64,000 bases of DNA from Fuerstiella sp. (GTDB taxonomy: Bacteria > Planctomycetota > Planctomycetia > Planctomycetales > Planctomycetaceae), in assembly GCA_014238335.1 (NCBI GenBank), contig JABABI010000005.1, positions 95,804 to 159,803 of the forward strand, written 5' to 3'. Positions 56,536 through 64,000 of the stretch are shown here, one piece after another. Below the pieces are notes generated by a model. The model made no database searches, was not told the origin of the DNA, and worked only from the letters and a program-made list of their open reading frames with translations. Both the position numbers and the translations under genes were made by a program. The number at the start of each line of letters is the position of its first letter. The first letter of the stretch is position 1.

Positions 56536-57426
56536 TTACCTGCGATCGTAAAGTTCGTCCTGCAGCGCAGGTTTGTCCAGATTGCCATCGCTAACGTAGC
56601 CAAGACGGTTCTTGTCCATGAGGCTGGCCTGCTGAGGCGACACGAAGTTAGATCCGGGTACGTCTACGCGAAAGTGACGTGACCGCGATTCCACATGTCC
56701 GTCCAGGAACGCGACATTGGCGGAATCGCTGTGTCGATAATGGATTGTTGGAAAATTGCGGCTGGGAGGATCGAGAATCCAGTTCTCTTCGAAACTGAAT
56801 GCTGGCGGGGAAAACGAGGTCATCTTCACCTGAGCGCTGTCAGCAAACACTATTGTCTGACTTGTTTGAACGACTTCTGCCAACCGACGAGTCACCGGAC
56901 CGGGATGAGGGGTTGCGGCATAAGTCGGAGGCGGCCAGTGAATTCCGGACGGACGTGACAGATAGTAACCGTTGAATCCGAAGCCGGATGCGGGTCGGCC
57001 AAACCGAATGTTGTCCATCTGTGGCGGTCCGAAGTCCGGACACTGAAAGGCCTGATAGTTTGTTTCCATGTACGGCGCCAATGGCGCCAATGCGTAGTTC
57101 AGCTGCGATGCAGGATCCGGTTCATCGTAGTTGACCGTCCCGAACCAGAACTGAGCTGTTCCCTGAGAACCGTCGAACGACGTGAGGTATGACAGGCGTG
57201 CCGTGTCTTCGATGACATAGGGCATCAACATTTCGCGGTATGTATCGGCGTAATTGTGTAACGCCAGCGTCAGCTGTTTCAGCCTGTTTTTACACTGCGT
57301 CCGGCGTGCAGCCTCGCGAGCCTGCTGCACTGCAGGAAGCAGCAATGCGATCAATATGGCAATGATCGCGATCACGACCAGCAGCTCGATTAACGTAAAC
57401 CCTTTGCGGCTGCCTTTACTGAACAT
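56536..57426 (-). CDS. DUF1559 protein with prepilin-type leader
   Basis: A 296-residue protein from the ATG at 57426 (GAGGA upstream). The leader [20 protein letters not shown] is a type IV prepilin cleavage/methylation motif (G-F-T-L-I-E). It is followed by [20 protein letters not shown]. The C-terminus has the DUF1559 ending [20 protein letters not shown] (usually described as H-x-G-G-x-N-x-x-F-x-D-G). Planctomycetes encode many of these pseudopilin-like proteins, with unknown function. This one is unusual because a cobalamin riboswitch lies in its leader. Confidence 0.9.
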   Translation of the reverse strand: MFSKGSRKGFTLIELLVVIAIIAILIALLLPAVQQAREAARRTQCKNRLKQLTLALHNYADTYREMLMPYVIEDTARLSYLTSFDGSQGTAQFWFGTVNYDEPDPASQLNYALAPLAPYMETNYQAFQCPDFGPPQMDNIRFGRPASGFGFNGYYLSRPSGIHWPPPTYAATPHPGPVTRRLAEVVQTSQTIVFADSAQVKMTSFSPPAFSFEENWILDPPSRNFPTIHYRHSDSANVAFLDGHVESRSRHFRVDVPGSNFVSPQQASLMDKNRLGYVSDGNLDKPALQDELYDRR

Positions 57427-57615
57427 CAAATCCTCACTCTCTGCGCACACGTTTGCACACAACTGATTCGGGTGGACTCCGTCGGGAGAAAATTTACTCA
57501 TGAGAGCGCAACGGCACACTGACATCAGTCACAACGGGGCAGAGATGCGCAAAGTGACGCGTTGAACGACCGTGAGAGAACCCGATTCCCCGAGGGCTCC
57601 ATCAACAACGACAAC

Positions 57616-57801
57616 CAGGCAGGTCTTCTGGCTTCCGAATCATGCTCCGCCCAAAACCTTCCCGCGATGGTCGGCTTAACCGACCTGCGCCGCAGTGGTT
57701 GATATCGGGTTTCGTCCTCGGTTACAGCGGCGGGACCGCGACGGATTTGCACCGTTTTCCCTATTCTCCGGACTGATGACAGATCAGTCCGACACCTGTG
57801 T
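57616..57801 (-). promoter_or_regulatory. Cobalamin (B12) riboswitch
   Basis: On the minus strand the conserved core appears in order: GGGAAAACGGTGCAAATCCG, then CGCGGTCCCGCCGCTGTAAC, then after a variable arm AGCCAGAAGACCTGCC. The upstream part has a pairing arm (CGGACTGATCTGTCATCAGTCCG). This is the class-I cobalamin aptamer pattern. It ends about 190 nt before the start of the DUF1559 gene, with no other gene in between. B12 binding presumably represses expression, as in the class. Exact ends are approximate. Confidence 0.9.
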
Positions 57802-58111
57802 CAGTTAAGACTGTAACGATGAAAGGCAACTTGTCAATACAGGCCTTGTCGCCGCGAGTCCAAAAGAATGAGGTGATCGCGGCCTGGATCGGTCGGCCGT
57901 GGTTTCAGGTTTGAAGGCCTGTGCGCTGAAGTCAAGCAGGGGGCGTCGGGCAGCAACCGATGACTGCGCCGAAATCTGATCCGGACTGGATTCCAGTTCA
58001 GAGGCCTCCACGACGCGTGAAAACTCTGATCCGCCCTCATCGGCGACGCGTTCGACAGACAAACCGACAGCGGGGTTGGCCGATGCGATTCAAATTCAGT
58101 ATCTTATTCAC
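57802..58111. other. Intergenic region upstream of the ABC ATPase
   Basis: About 310 bp between the riboswitch and the ATPase start. The riboswitch promoter (minus) and the ATPase promoter (plus) must both lie here. No other feature recognised. Confidence 0.4.
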
Positions 58112-58924
58112 ATGTCTGCAACAAACATCGTCGAATTCAGAAGCGTCACCAAGACGTACAACGCCGGGCGTCACGACGCCTTTACGGCCGTGACGAATGT
58201 TTCATTCGAAGTGCCTGATCTCCACGGTCGGGGTGAGTTCATTTCGATTCTTGGTCCAAGTGGGTGCGGCAAGAGCACAATCCTGAGAATGATTGCAGGA
58301 CTTGAACCTCAGCATCCGGCAACAACCGGAGACGTTCTGGTTGAAGGCAAACCCGTCACAGGACCAGGCCCTGATCGCGGTATGGTATTTCAGGACTACA
58401 CCAGCTTTGATAATCGCACGGTGCTGGACAATGTTGCCTTTGGACTCGAATGCCGAGGCGTCAGTCGAGTGGAACGTCATGAACAGGCCAGAGAATGGAT
58501 TGGTAAAGTCGGATTGAACGTCGATACGGATGCGGGCAAGTATCCTCACGAGTTGTCGGGCGGCATGCGTCAACGCGTGGCGATCGCCAGAACCCTGATC
58601 CTGCGTCCCAGAATCATTCTGATGGACGAACCCTTCGGTGCGCTGGACCCGCACACTCGGATGCAGATGCAGGATCTTCTGGTAGGTTTGTGGCGAGAAG
58701 TGGAGGCGACAGTGTTCTTTGTGACTCATTCCATTGAGGAGTCAGTCTACCTGGGTGACCGAGTCTTTATTCTGAGCCGCTCGCCGGGTACTCTGCTGCA
58801 CCAGATCGAAGTGGAACCACCGAACCGTCCGGCTCTGGAAATGCAGAGAGAACAGGATTTTCAGAAGACGGTCTTTGGAATTCGTGATATTCTGGAAGTG
58901 CTGGAATCAGGAAGCGATAAGTAA
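58112..58924 (+). CDS. ABC transporter ATPase, NitT/TauT type (orphan)
   Basis: A 270-residue ATPase from the ATG at 58112; an in-frame TTG at 58076 is less likely. Walker A is SILGPSGCGKSTILRMIAGL, the Q-loop is MVFQDYTSFDNRTV, the signature is HELSGGMRQRVAIARTL, Walker B is IILMDEPFGALDP and the H-loop is VFFVTHSIEESVYL. It resembles SsuB/TauB/nitrate ATPases. No permease or binding protein is encoded beside it. It faces away from the riboswitch, so B12 control is unlikely. Confidence 0.92.
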   Translation: MSATNIVEFRSVTKTYNAGRHDAFTAVTNVSFEVPDLHGRGEFISILGPSGCGKSTILRMIAGLEPQHPATTGDVLVEGKPVTGPGPDRGMVFQDYTSFDNRTVLDNVAFGLECRGVSRVERHEQAREWIGKVGLNVDTDAGKYPHELSGGMRQRVAIARTLILRPRIILMDEPFGALDPHTRMQMQDLLVGLWREVEATVFFVTHSIEESVYLGDRVFILSRSPGTLLHQIEVEPPNRPALEMQREQDFQKTVFGIRDILEVLESGSDK

Positions 58925-59009
58925 AAGCGTGTCGAACTGCCACTGACGAAGAATAATGGTGGCAGTCACGGTACAACGACACAGACCTTCGTTCAAACAC
59001 CGGAATCAC

Positions 59010-59882
59010 GTGAGCATCTGGAAATACATCAAGGCTGCATTTTCGAACCGCTGGAATCTGCTTGCAGTTGCCGGCGGTGTCGGCTTTTCCGTGGTATCCG
59101 GTCGGCCCGAAGTCGTTCTTCCGCTGCTTGCCGCTGCAGAACTTGCATGGCTTGGATTCGTGGGAACTCATTCGAAGTTCCGCCAGTTCGTAGACATCCA
59201 GGAACATAAGCAACTGAAAGCGGACGACGCCAGAACGGCCGAGGTCCGCATGAGGCGCATGCTCACGTCGTTACCGCGCGGCGCGCAGCGACGTTTTGAA
59301 GAGATGATGTCTCAATGTGAAGAGATGCGAAACATTACCCGACAATACCAGGCGGCTCACGGTGCGGAAGAACCGGATTCAGCGTTTTCTGAAGTGCGGC
59401 TGGATGGACTGGACCGACTGCTGTGGCTGTTTCTAAAACTGCTGTATACCGAAAACTCACTGAATCGTTTTTTCGAAACAACGACGATTGACGCGATTGA
59501 ACGTGAGCTTCGCCAGGTTAACGGACGCATCGAACGTGAACAGTCACGTCCGGAAAGCCAGCAGCGCAAGCGGATCATGGTAACACTGAAAGACAATCGT
59601 CAGACATGCGAACAACGGCGTACGAACTTCGAACAGGCGCGTGACAGCTACGAACTGGTCAGAGCAGAACAAAAAAGACTGGGGAACAAAATCCGATCAC
59701 TGGCCGAGACCGGAATCAGTAAGGGCGATCCCGGCATGCTGTCGACCGAAGTGGACGCCGTGGCCGGCAGTATTCACGACACGGAAAAAACACTCAGCGA
59801 ACTTCAGTTTGTGACGGGGTTCTCCACGTTTGAAAATGAGGCAGTGCCGGAAATCGTCACTCGCAAAGTGGTGGCCGGGTAG
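59010..59882 (+). CDS. Membrane-anchored coiled-coil protein, unknown
   Basis: A 290-residue protein; I chose the GTG at 59010 (VSIWKYIKAAFSNRWNLLAV), while an in-frame ATG at 58956 adds 18 residues. One or two hydrophobic segments (NLLAVAGGVGFSVVSG, VVLPLLAAAELAWLGFVG) are followed by ~230 residues of charged, helical sequence, probably coiled coil (FEEMMSQCEEMRNITRQYQA, IERELRQVNGRIEREQSRPE). The family is unknown to me. It lies about 85 bp after the ABC ATPase gene on the same strand and may be co-transcribed. Confidence 0.7.
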   Translation: MSIWKYIKAAFSNRWNLLAVAGGVGFSVVSGRPEVVLPLLAAAELAWLGFVGTHSKFRQFVDIQEHKQLKADDARTAEVRMRRMLTSLPRGAQRRFEEMMSQCEEMRNITRQYQAAHGAEEPDSAFSEVRLDGLDRLLWLFLKLLYTENSLNRFFETTTIDAIERELRQVNGRIEREQSRPESQQRKRIMVTLKDNRQTCEQRRTNFEQARDSYELVRAEQKRLGNKIRSLAETGISKGDPGMLSTEVDAVAGSIHDTEKTLSELQFVTGFSTFENEAVPEIVTRKVVAG

Positions 59883-59952
59883 GCCGCAGTCAGAATTTCC
59901 GCCTGCACCCACCTGTCATCAAATGGCCGGCCGTTGCAGCGCGAGTCGTGCA

Positions 59953-61479
59953 TCAGCGTTTGAATTCTGTCAACGGCGCCATGACCGGCCCGCTCTTCCC
60001 GTTCAGCAGAACGCCAATGATTTTTCCGTCTGATGTCGCGACCACGGGGGCACCGTGTGATGCTGAATAGTCGGTGTCACCGCTGATCGTCCAGACGCCG
60101 GTTATTCCCACATCAGAAAGCTGTTCCCGATCGATGCTCTGAATTATGGGCATTGGCCTGTCTTCGCTGGCAGCAGTCCGTACGGCAATGCACTCTTCCG
60201 GCTCCGACGGGACACGAAGCCGTTCATACGCCACTATCGGAAATCCTGAAACGTCAACCGGAATCCGCAAACTTCCGGATTCGCTGCTCTGGCAATTGTC
60301 AAGAAGCAAACCTGTGATGGAAACGGGGTCTCCGGTCGTCGCCAGGATCCGAAATTCGGCCAGTGTGCTGACTTCCGTATCATCTGCCAGCGGCACTTCT
60401 GCTGTCAGCAGCTTTATTCCCGTCGGATCGCCAGTCAGCAGCCCAACCTGGCTATACGATCGTGAACGTGGAATGCCGAATACAGAAGTCCGGCGAACGC
60501 CCTGCACCAACACGGTTTCGGGCAGAGAGAAACCGATCAGAGGGACGTTGTCCGCTGCTTCCAGCCACTCATCTATCGGCTTCTGAACCAACGGAAACAT
60601 GTGGCCACTGCCAATCGGAGCGTCGTCACCTTCGGTGGGCGTAATCAGAGAAATCCCGCCACGAATCATTGTGCCCAGCGACTGGGTATTGAGTTTTACT
60701 CCTGAGAATCCAACATCCACATTGAATCCACTCGTGATCCAGAACTTTGACGATCGTCTCACCAGCCGACGGTAACGGCGGTTTATTCGTACGGTGACGT
60801 CGACGTGCCGAGCATCAGCAGACAGATTCACTGTCAGCACCTGGCCCACATCAACGCCTCTCCAGGACACTGGCGAACCGACACTCAGTCCATGCCGACT
60901 ATCGCATCGCAGGATTAACTCCAGACCACTCTCGGCCAGTTCGTCCGGGGGCGGTGCGATCAATCCCTCGAAGTGTTTCTTTGGTGGTGCTGTGGTTTCG
61001 CCGGGGCTGACGCCGATGTATTTGGAGCCCACGGCAGTTTCCAGACCACTGATTTCGACAAGACTCAGTTGCGGTCGGACAATCCAGAACCTCGTTCCGT
61101 CTCGGTTCAGTGAGCCGCCTCCCGGCCTCAGCGTTACGGTTACTTCGACGGCAGAAAATGCTTCGTCAAGAGTCACTGCCGAAACAGTCCCGACTTCTAT
61201 TCCGCGGTAGCGAACAGTGTCGTCTGGCTTCAGTCCATGGCCCTCTGGAAACCGAATCGTGATTTCCGGGCCGCGTTCCGGGAGTGACCTCCAAACCAGT
61301 TCAATGGCGAGTATCAGGCACAGCAGAGTCAGCCACCACATTTTTGAAAGACGCAGCAGACTTGGTAAGGATACGGCCCCTTTGACTTCTGCCAGCGGAA
61401 ATTTGGATTTTGGAAGTGCGATCTCAGGGCCAGCAGCGTCGCTACCGGCTGGCACGGGCATTTCCTTTGGCTGATTCAT
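59953..61479 (-). CDS. pqiB: PqiB-like MCE (MlaD-domain) protein
   Basis: A 508-residue protein with one N-terminal membrane helix (MWWLTLLCLILAIELVWRSL). It has at least two MCE/MlaD domains: one with FPEGHGLKPDDTVRYRGIEV and one with CDSRHGLSVGSPVSWRGVDV. The C-terminal ~200 residues are unlike standard MCE domains (DSDYSASHGAPVVATSDGKI-like segment ending in a PDZ-peptidase-like ASHGAPVV motif). MCE proteins form periplasmic rings or tubes that carry lipids between membranes. Its start overlaps the pqiA-like stop (ATGA), so the two are coupled. Confidence 0.9.
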   Translation of the reverse strand: MNQPKEMPVPAGSDAAGPEIALPKSKFPLAEVKGAVSLPSLLRLSKMWWLTLLCLILAIELVWRSLPERGPEITIRFPEGHGLKPDDTVRYRGIEVGTVSAVTLDEAFSAVEVTVTLRPGGGSLNRDGTRFWIVRPQLSLVEISGLETAVGSKYIGVSPGETTAPPKKHFEGLIAPPPDELAESGLELILRCDSRHGLSVGSPVSWRGVDVGQVLTVNLSADARHVDVTVRINRRYRRLVRRSSKFWITSGFNVDVGFSGVKLNTQSLGTMIRGGISLITPTEGDDAPIGSGHMFPLVQKPIDEWLEAADNVPLIGFSLPETVLVQGVRRTSVFGIPRSRSYSQVGLLTGDPTGIKLLTAEVPLADDTEVSTLAEFRILATTGDPVSITGLLLDNCQSSESGSLRIPVDVSGFPIVAYERLRVPSEPEECIAVRTAASEDRPMPIIQSIDREQLSDVGITGVWTISGDTDYSASHGAPVVATSDGKIIGVLLNGKSGPVMAPLTEFKR

Positions 61480-62063
61480 GAGTCTTCCCAGATGGCGTGT
61501 GGATCAAACGTAAGGGACGCAGTCATGCTCATTGCAACACAGGTGATGAAAGCAATCACAGCTGGCCCAAAATGGAATTCCACAAGATTCCCGAGTTTGA
61601 CCAGCATGACAAGGAACGCCAGCAACATCACATCCATCATGCTCCACTTACCAACGTGTTCCATGACGCGCAGGCTCAGAGCCTTGTGCCGTCGATGCAG
61701 AACTTCCAGCAGGCTCAGTTCCAGCAGCAAGACAATCTTGGTTAGTGGAAACACGACTGAAAACAGTAGAACGACACCTCCGACCAGCCAGTTTCCGTGG
61801 CGCAGCAGTTCGACGGTGCCGCCCAGAACGCTGGAATGCTGCTGAAAGCCAAGCTTTTCGATTTGCAGAATGGGGCACAGGATGGCCGGCCAGAAAAGTA
61901 CGAACGCCGCAAGCGCGGCGGCAGCGGTCCGGCTGGCTGACGCTTGGCGACACCCCGGCACAGAAATACCGGCGCCACAGCGCGTACATACAGATTTCTG
62001 ACTCGGCATCAGTTCAGGCAGCCGATGAATCAGTCCGCAACAATGACAGGCTCGATGTTCCAT
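61476..62063 (-). CDS. pqiA: PqiA-like inner-membrane protein
   Basis: A 195-residue protein with zinc-ribbon-like cysteine pairs (CHCCGLIHRLPELM, CTRCGAGISVPGC) and about four membrane helices (LAAFVLFWPAILCPIL, GGVVLLFSVVFPLTKIVLLL, MMDVMLLAFLVMLVKLGNLV, IAFITCVAMSMTASLTF). It is half the usual PqiA length, corresponding to one of the two PqiA units. It presumably works with the MCE protein in lipid transport or envelope stress. The 4-bp overlap supports an operon. Confidence 0.9.
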   Translation of the reverse strand: MEHRACHCCGLIHRLPELMPSQKSVCTRCGAGISVPGCRQASASRTAAAALAAFVLFWPAILCPILQIEKLGFQQHSSVLGGTVELLRHGNWLVGGVVLLFSVVFPLTKIVLLLELSLLEVLHRRHKALSLRVMEHVGKWSMMDVMLLAFLVMLVKLGNLVEFHFGPAVIAFITCVAMSMTASLTFDPHAIWEDS

Positions 62064-62086
62064 GACTGTTGACTCACAACGTCATT

Positions 62087-62437
62087 TCACGACATGTTTC
62101 GCTGCAACAGCAGGAAACTGTAAACAACGACGCCGCCAACCACCAGAGTCCCCAGTTGTAACAGATTGCGACCCAGCGTCGGGCGGAAGCGGCCTACAAC
62201 TTCGGCGATCACCGACACGACGCCGATCATAATGAACTTAAAGATCACCATCCCCTGCATACCCCACTGCTGCAGGATCCAGCGTGCCAGCGGGTTGCCT
62301 TCAATCATGATATTCTGAGTTCGGCCTTCGGCACTGTACCGCAGGATCAAATAGGTCATGAAGACGTCGAGTGCGCCGACGAGGATGAACCAGCTAAGTT
62401 CCGATTCATACTGCAGTGACGAATGTCGTTTGCTCAA
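62087..62437 (-). CDS. DUF5658-like small membrane protein
   Basis: A 116-residue protein with three hydrophobic helices (ESELSWFILVGALDVFMTYL, GMVIFKFIMIGVVSVIAEVV, LGTLVVGGVVVYSFLLL). The segment MIEGNPLARWILQQWGMQGM matches the E-G-N-P-x-A-R-W pattern of DUF5658 proteins. Function unknown. It lies on the same strand as the PqiAB genes, 24 bp upstream of them, and downstream of the sigma factor gene, so it could belong to the same transcript. Confidence 0.78.
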   Translation of the reverse strand: MSKRHSSLQYESELSWFILVGALDVFMTYLILRYSAEGRTQNIMIEGNPLARWILQQWGMQGMVIFKFIMIGVVSVIAEVVGRFRPTLGRNLLQLGTLVVGGVVVYSFLLLQRNMS

Positions 62438-62505
62438 AGTCCGAATCCTTGGGTTTCAGATGAAGCAGATTGGAAAGTAACATAGAGATAATGAAAGTCG
62501 GTGCA

Positions 62506-63147
62506 TCATTCCAAGCCCATTCCTTCCAGATTCACGTTCTGCAGCCGGGCCGTTCTTGCAGCGTCTTTGAGTTTCGCGACGACAAAGAACTTGTGATTGG
62601 CAACTGCCTGTTCGGTGAGGTTCAATCGACGGGCCACATGCTTATTCGCCCAGCCAAGCACAAATATCAGCTCCACGCACTGCAACCTTTCCCATGCTTC
62701 GGTGCGTTTGAACTCCTCAATCAGTGTAGACAGACATTCTTCCACCACCGCTGATTCTGCGTGCGACTTTTCGTGGCTCCGCATCATGCTTGAAGCCGCA
62801 CGGCCGCCGCCGGTTGGGTCACGGCCGCCTCTGCCGTCTGAATCCGGTAACAGCAGGGGAACAGTCGGCCGACGGCCAGTGCGTCGCATCGCATCAATCA
62901 GCTTGTGTGCCGCAATTGAAAACAGCCACGATTCCAGTGGAGTGTTCTCATCATAGTTTGGCAACGCCTTCAGAAAACCCATGAAGGTTTCCTGAACGAT
63001 ATCTTCGGCAGACGAGCGATCGTTGAGCCGACTGCGAGCAAACGCCAGCAATCGTCCTTCGTACAGATCGATACACTGCTGCCATGCCTCGGGCTCGCCG
63101 GTGCGGATACGTTTAACGAGCTGCTTATCGGATTGGCTGGCTGGCAT
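62506..63147 (-). CDS. ECF-type RNA polymerase sigma factor
   Basis: A 213-residue sigma factor from the ATG at 63147. Region 2 is WQQCIDLYEGRLLAFARSRL, then RSSAEDIVQETFMGFLKALP and PLESWLFSIAAHKLIDAMRR. Region 4 is RLQCVELIFVLGWANKHVARR followed by LNLTEQAVANHKFFVVAKLK. A Gly/Arg-rich linker (DGRGGRDPTGGG) separates them. No anti-sigma factor is encoded beside it. It may direct transcription of the downstream membrane genes, but that is inference. Confidence 0.9.
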   Translation of the reverse strand: MPASQSDKQLVKRIRTGEPEAWQQCIDLYEGRLLAFARSRLNDRSSAEDIVQETFMGFLKALPNYDENTPLESWLFSIAAHKLIDAMRRTGRRPTVPLLLPDSDGRGGRDPTGGGRAASSMMRSHEKSHAESAVVEECLSTLIEEFKRTEAWERLQCVELIFVLGWANKHVARRLNLTEQAVANHKFFVVAKLKDAARTARLQNVNLEGMGLE

Positions 63148-63352
63148 GAAAACCGTCAGATACAGTCAGGCGGTACAGAAAACGGCCCGGCAGATTCAGG
63201 CATAAACGAACCGACGGGCGAAACGAACACAACGGCCGTGACCGTACGGACGATCACGGAATCGTCCATACCACGACCAAATTATCACAATTCGTGGTGT
63301 TCCGCAGAATCACGACCATCCCGGAGACGATACTGGCGGACCAACGGCGCAT

Positions 63353-63380
63353 AAAAAAAGCCGGATCCGAAGATCCAGCT
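63353..63380 (-). terminator. rRNA operon terminator with UUCG loop
   Basis: On the minus strand AGCTGGATC-TTCG-GATCCGGCT forms a 9-bp stem (one G-U) with a stable UUCG tetraloop, followed by seven U. It lies about 12 nt after the 5S gene. Confidence 0.88.
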
Positions 63381-63392
63381 TAATAAAATGTT

Positions 63393-63501
63393 CCCGGCAA
63401 TGACCTACTTTCGCACTGGTATGCACTATCATCGGCCCTGTGAGCTTAACGGTCGTGTTCGAAATGGGAACGTGTGTGTCCTCACAAGTATAGTCACCGG
63501 A
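63393..63501 (-). rRNA. 5S ribosomal RNA
   Basis: On the minus strand the sequence runs from CCGGTGACTATACTTGTGAG through TTCGAACACGACCGTTAAGC to GCGAAAGTAGGTCATTGCCG. The central GAACACGACCGTTAAGC and the 3' AGTAGG are standard 5S features, and the two ends pair (CCGG/CCGG). Length is about 109 nt. It follows the 23S 3' end, separated by an internal spacer of about 170 bp. Confidence 0.95.
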
Positions 63502-63671
63502 ATTCACAGGAGCGCCAGCAAAGCCGCTCTCTCCTGCGTGAAAAAGTCTAAGTGCACTGCTCTGAAGCGAACTTCAGAGCTAATTGCGTTATACCACTAA
63601 ATCGTCACCTGATTGCGGACAGACGACTTCGCCGGATTCCGTGAATCACGACGACGCCCACTGGCAGTCAA

Positions 63672-63930
<259 letters not shown>

Positions 63931-63931
63931 T

Positions 63932-64000
63932 CCCGGTGACTATATTTGTGAGGAAACACACGTTCCCATTCCGAACACGACCGTTAAGCTCACAAGGCCG
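63932..64000 (+). rRNA. 5S ribosomal RNA, second copy, runs off the window
   Basis: CCCGGTGACTATATTTGTGA through CCGAACACGACCGTTAAGCT and CACAAGGCCG match the 5' two-thirds of the 5S gene at 63393-63501, with about four substitutions (TAC/TAT, GACAC/GAAAC, TTTCG/TTCCG, CAGGG/CAAGG) and one extra C at the start. It is on the plus strand, opposite to the adjoining 23S fragment. Confidence 0.85.

Overview
The window looks like a chromosomal segment of a marine-type planctomycete (family Planctomycetaceae in the broad sense). I infer this from protein families that are concentrated in that phylum: a planctomycete cytochrome c/DUF1549/DUF1553 protein next to a DUF1501 protein, a second DUF1501 protein, several secreted PQQ-like beta-propellers, a formylglycine sulfatase, a CehA/McbA-type metallohydrolase, a DUF1559 protein with a prepilin leader, and short GC-rich intergenic repeats. 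No species can be named from the sequence alone.

Positions 1-37900 form an accessory, secretion-rich region. It carries an esterase/SMP-30 fusion (7-1764), a 1245-residue propeller protein with an embedded SAM-methyltransferase-like domain (1923-5660), a Gfo/Idh/MocA oxidoreductase, a sulfatase, a broken MarR regulator beside a perfect 35-bp palindrome (8908-9406), a DUF1805/uracil-DNA glycosylase operon, an NHL-repeat protein, a pair of SGNH hydrolases, further propeller proteins, the CehA-like hydrolase, the DUF1549/DUF1501 pair, a remnant of an ECF sigma factor (24055-24281), a double-esterase/SMP-30 protein, a DUF1501 protein with a large insert, four closely packed non-standard tRNA genes (30120-30535), a secreted propeller/phosphoesterase-like protein, a cupin and an acyl-CoA synthetase.

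Positions 37900-40180 are poor in genes. They hold inverted repeats, a decayed secreted-protein gene and a small Flp-type pilin. Positions 40180-55990 are mostly housekeeping: clpB and dnaK (chaperones), pheA, tpiA, secG, a YicC-type RNase, gmk, rpoZ, separate coaC and coaB, a UPF1/IGHMBP2-like helicase, a small membrane protein and an amidohydrolase. yicC-gmk-rpoZ-coaC-coaB is a familiar bacterial order.

Positions 56270-63150 carry a cobalamin riboswitch that appears to control a DUF1559 protein and a small exported protein, an orphan NitT/TauT-type ABC ATPase, a coiled-coil membrane protein, a PqiA/PqiB (MCE) pair, a DUF5658-like protein and an ECF sigma factor. The window ends in rRNA: a terminator, a 5S gene and the 3' end of a 23S gene on the minus strand. 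The 23S then breaks at a GAATTC and is joined to a second, slightly different 5S gene on the plus strand. That is either a real rearrangement or an assembly chimera.

The observations I would check first are the B12 riboswitch in front of a pseudopilin-like gene, the odd tRNA cluster, the 23S/5S junction, the MarR pseudogene with its intact operator, and the unusual secreted domain fusions.
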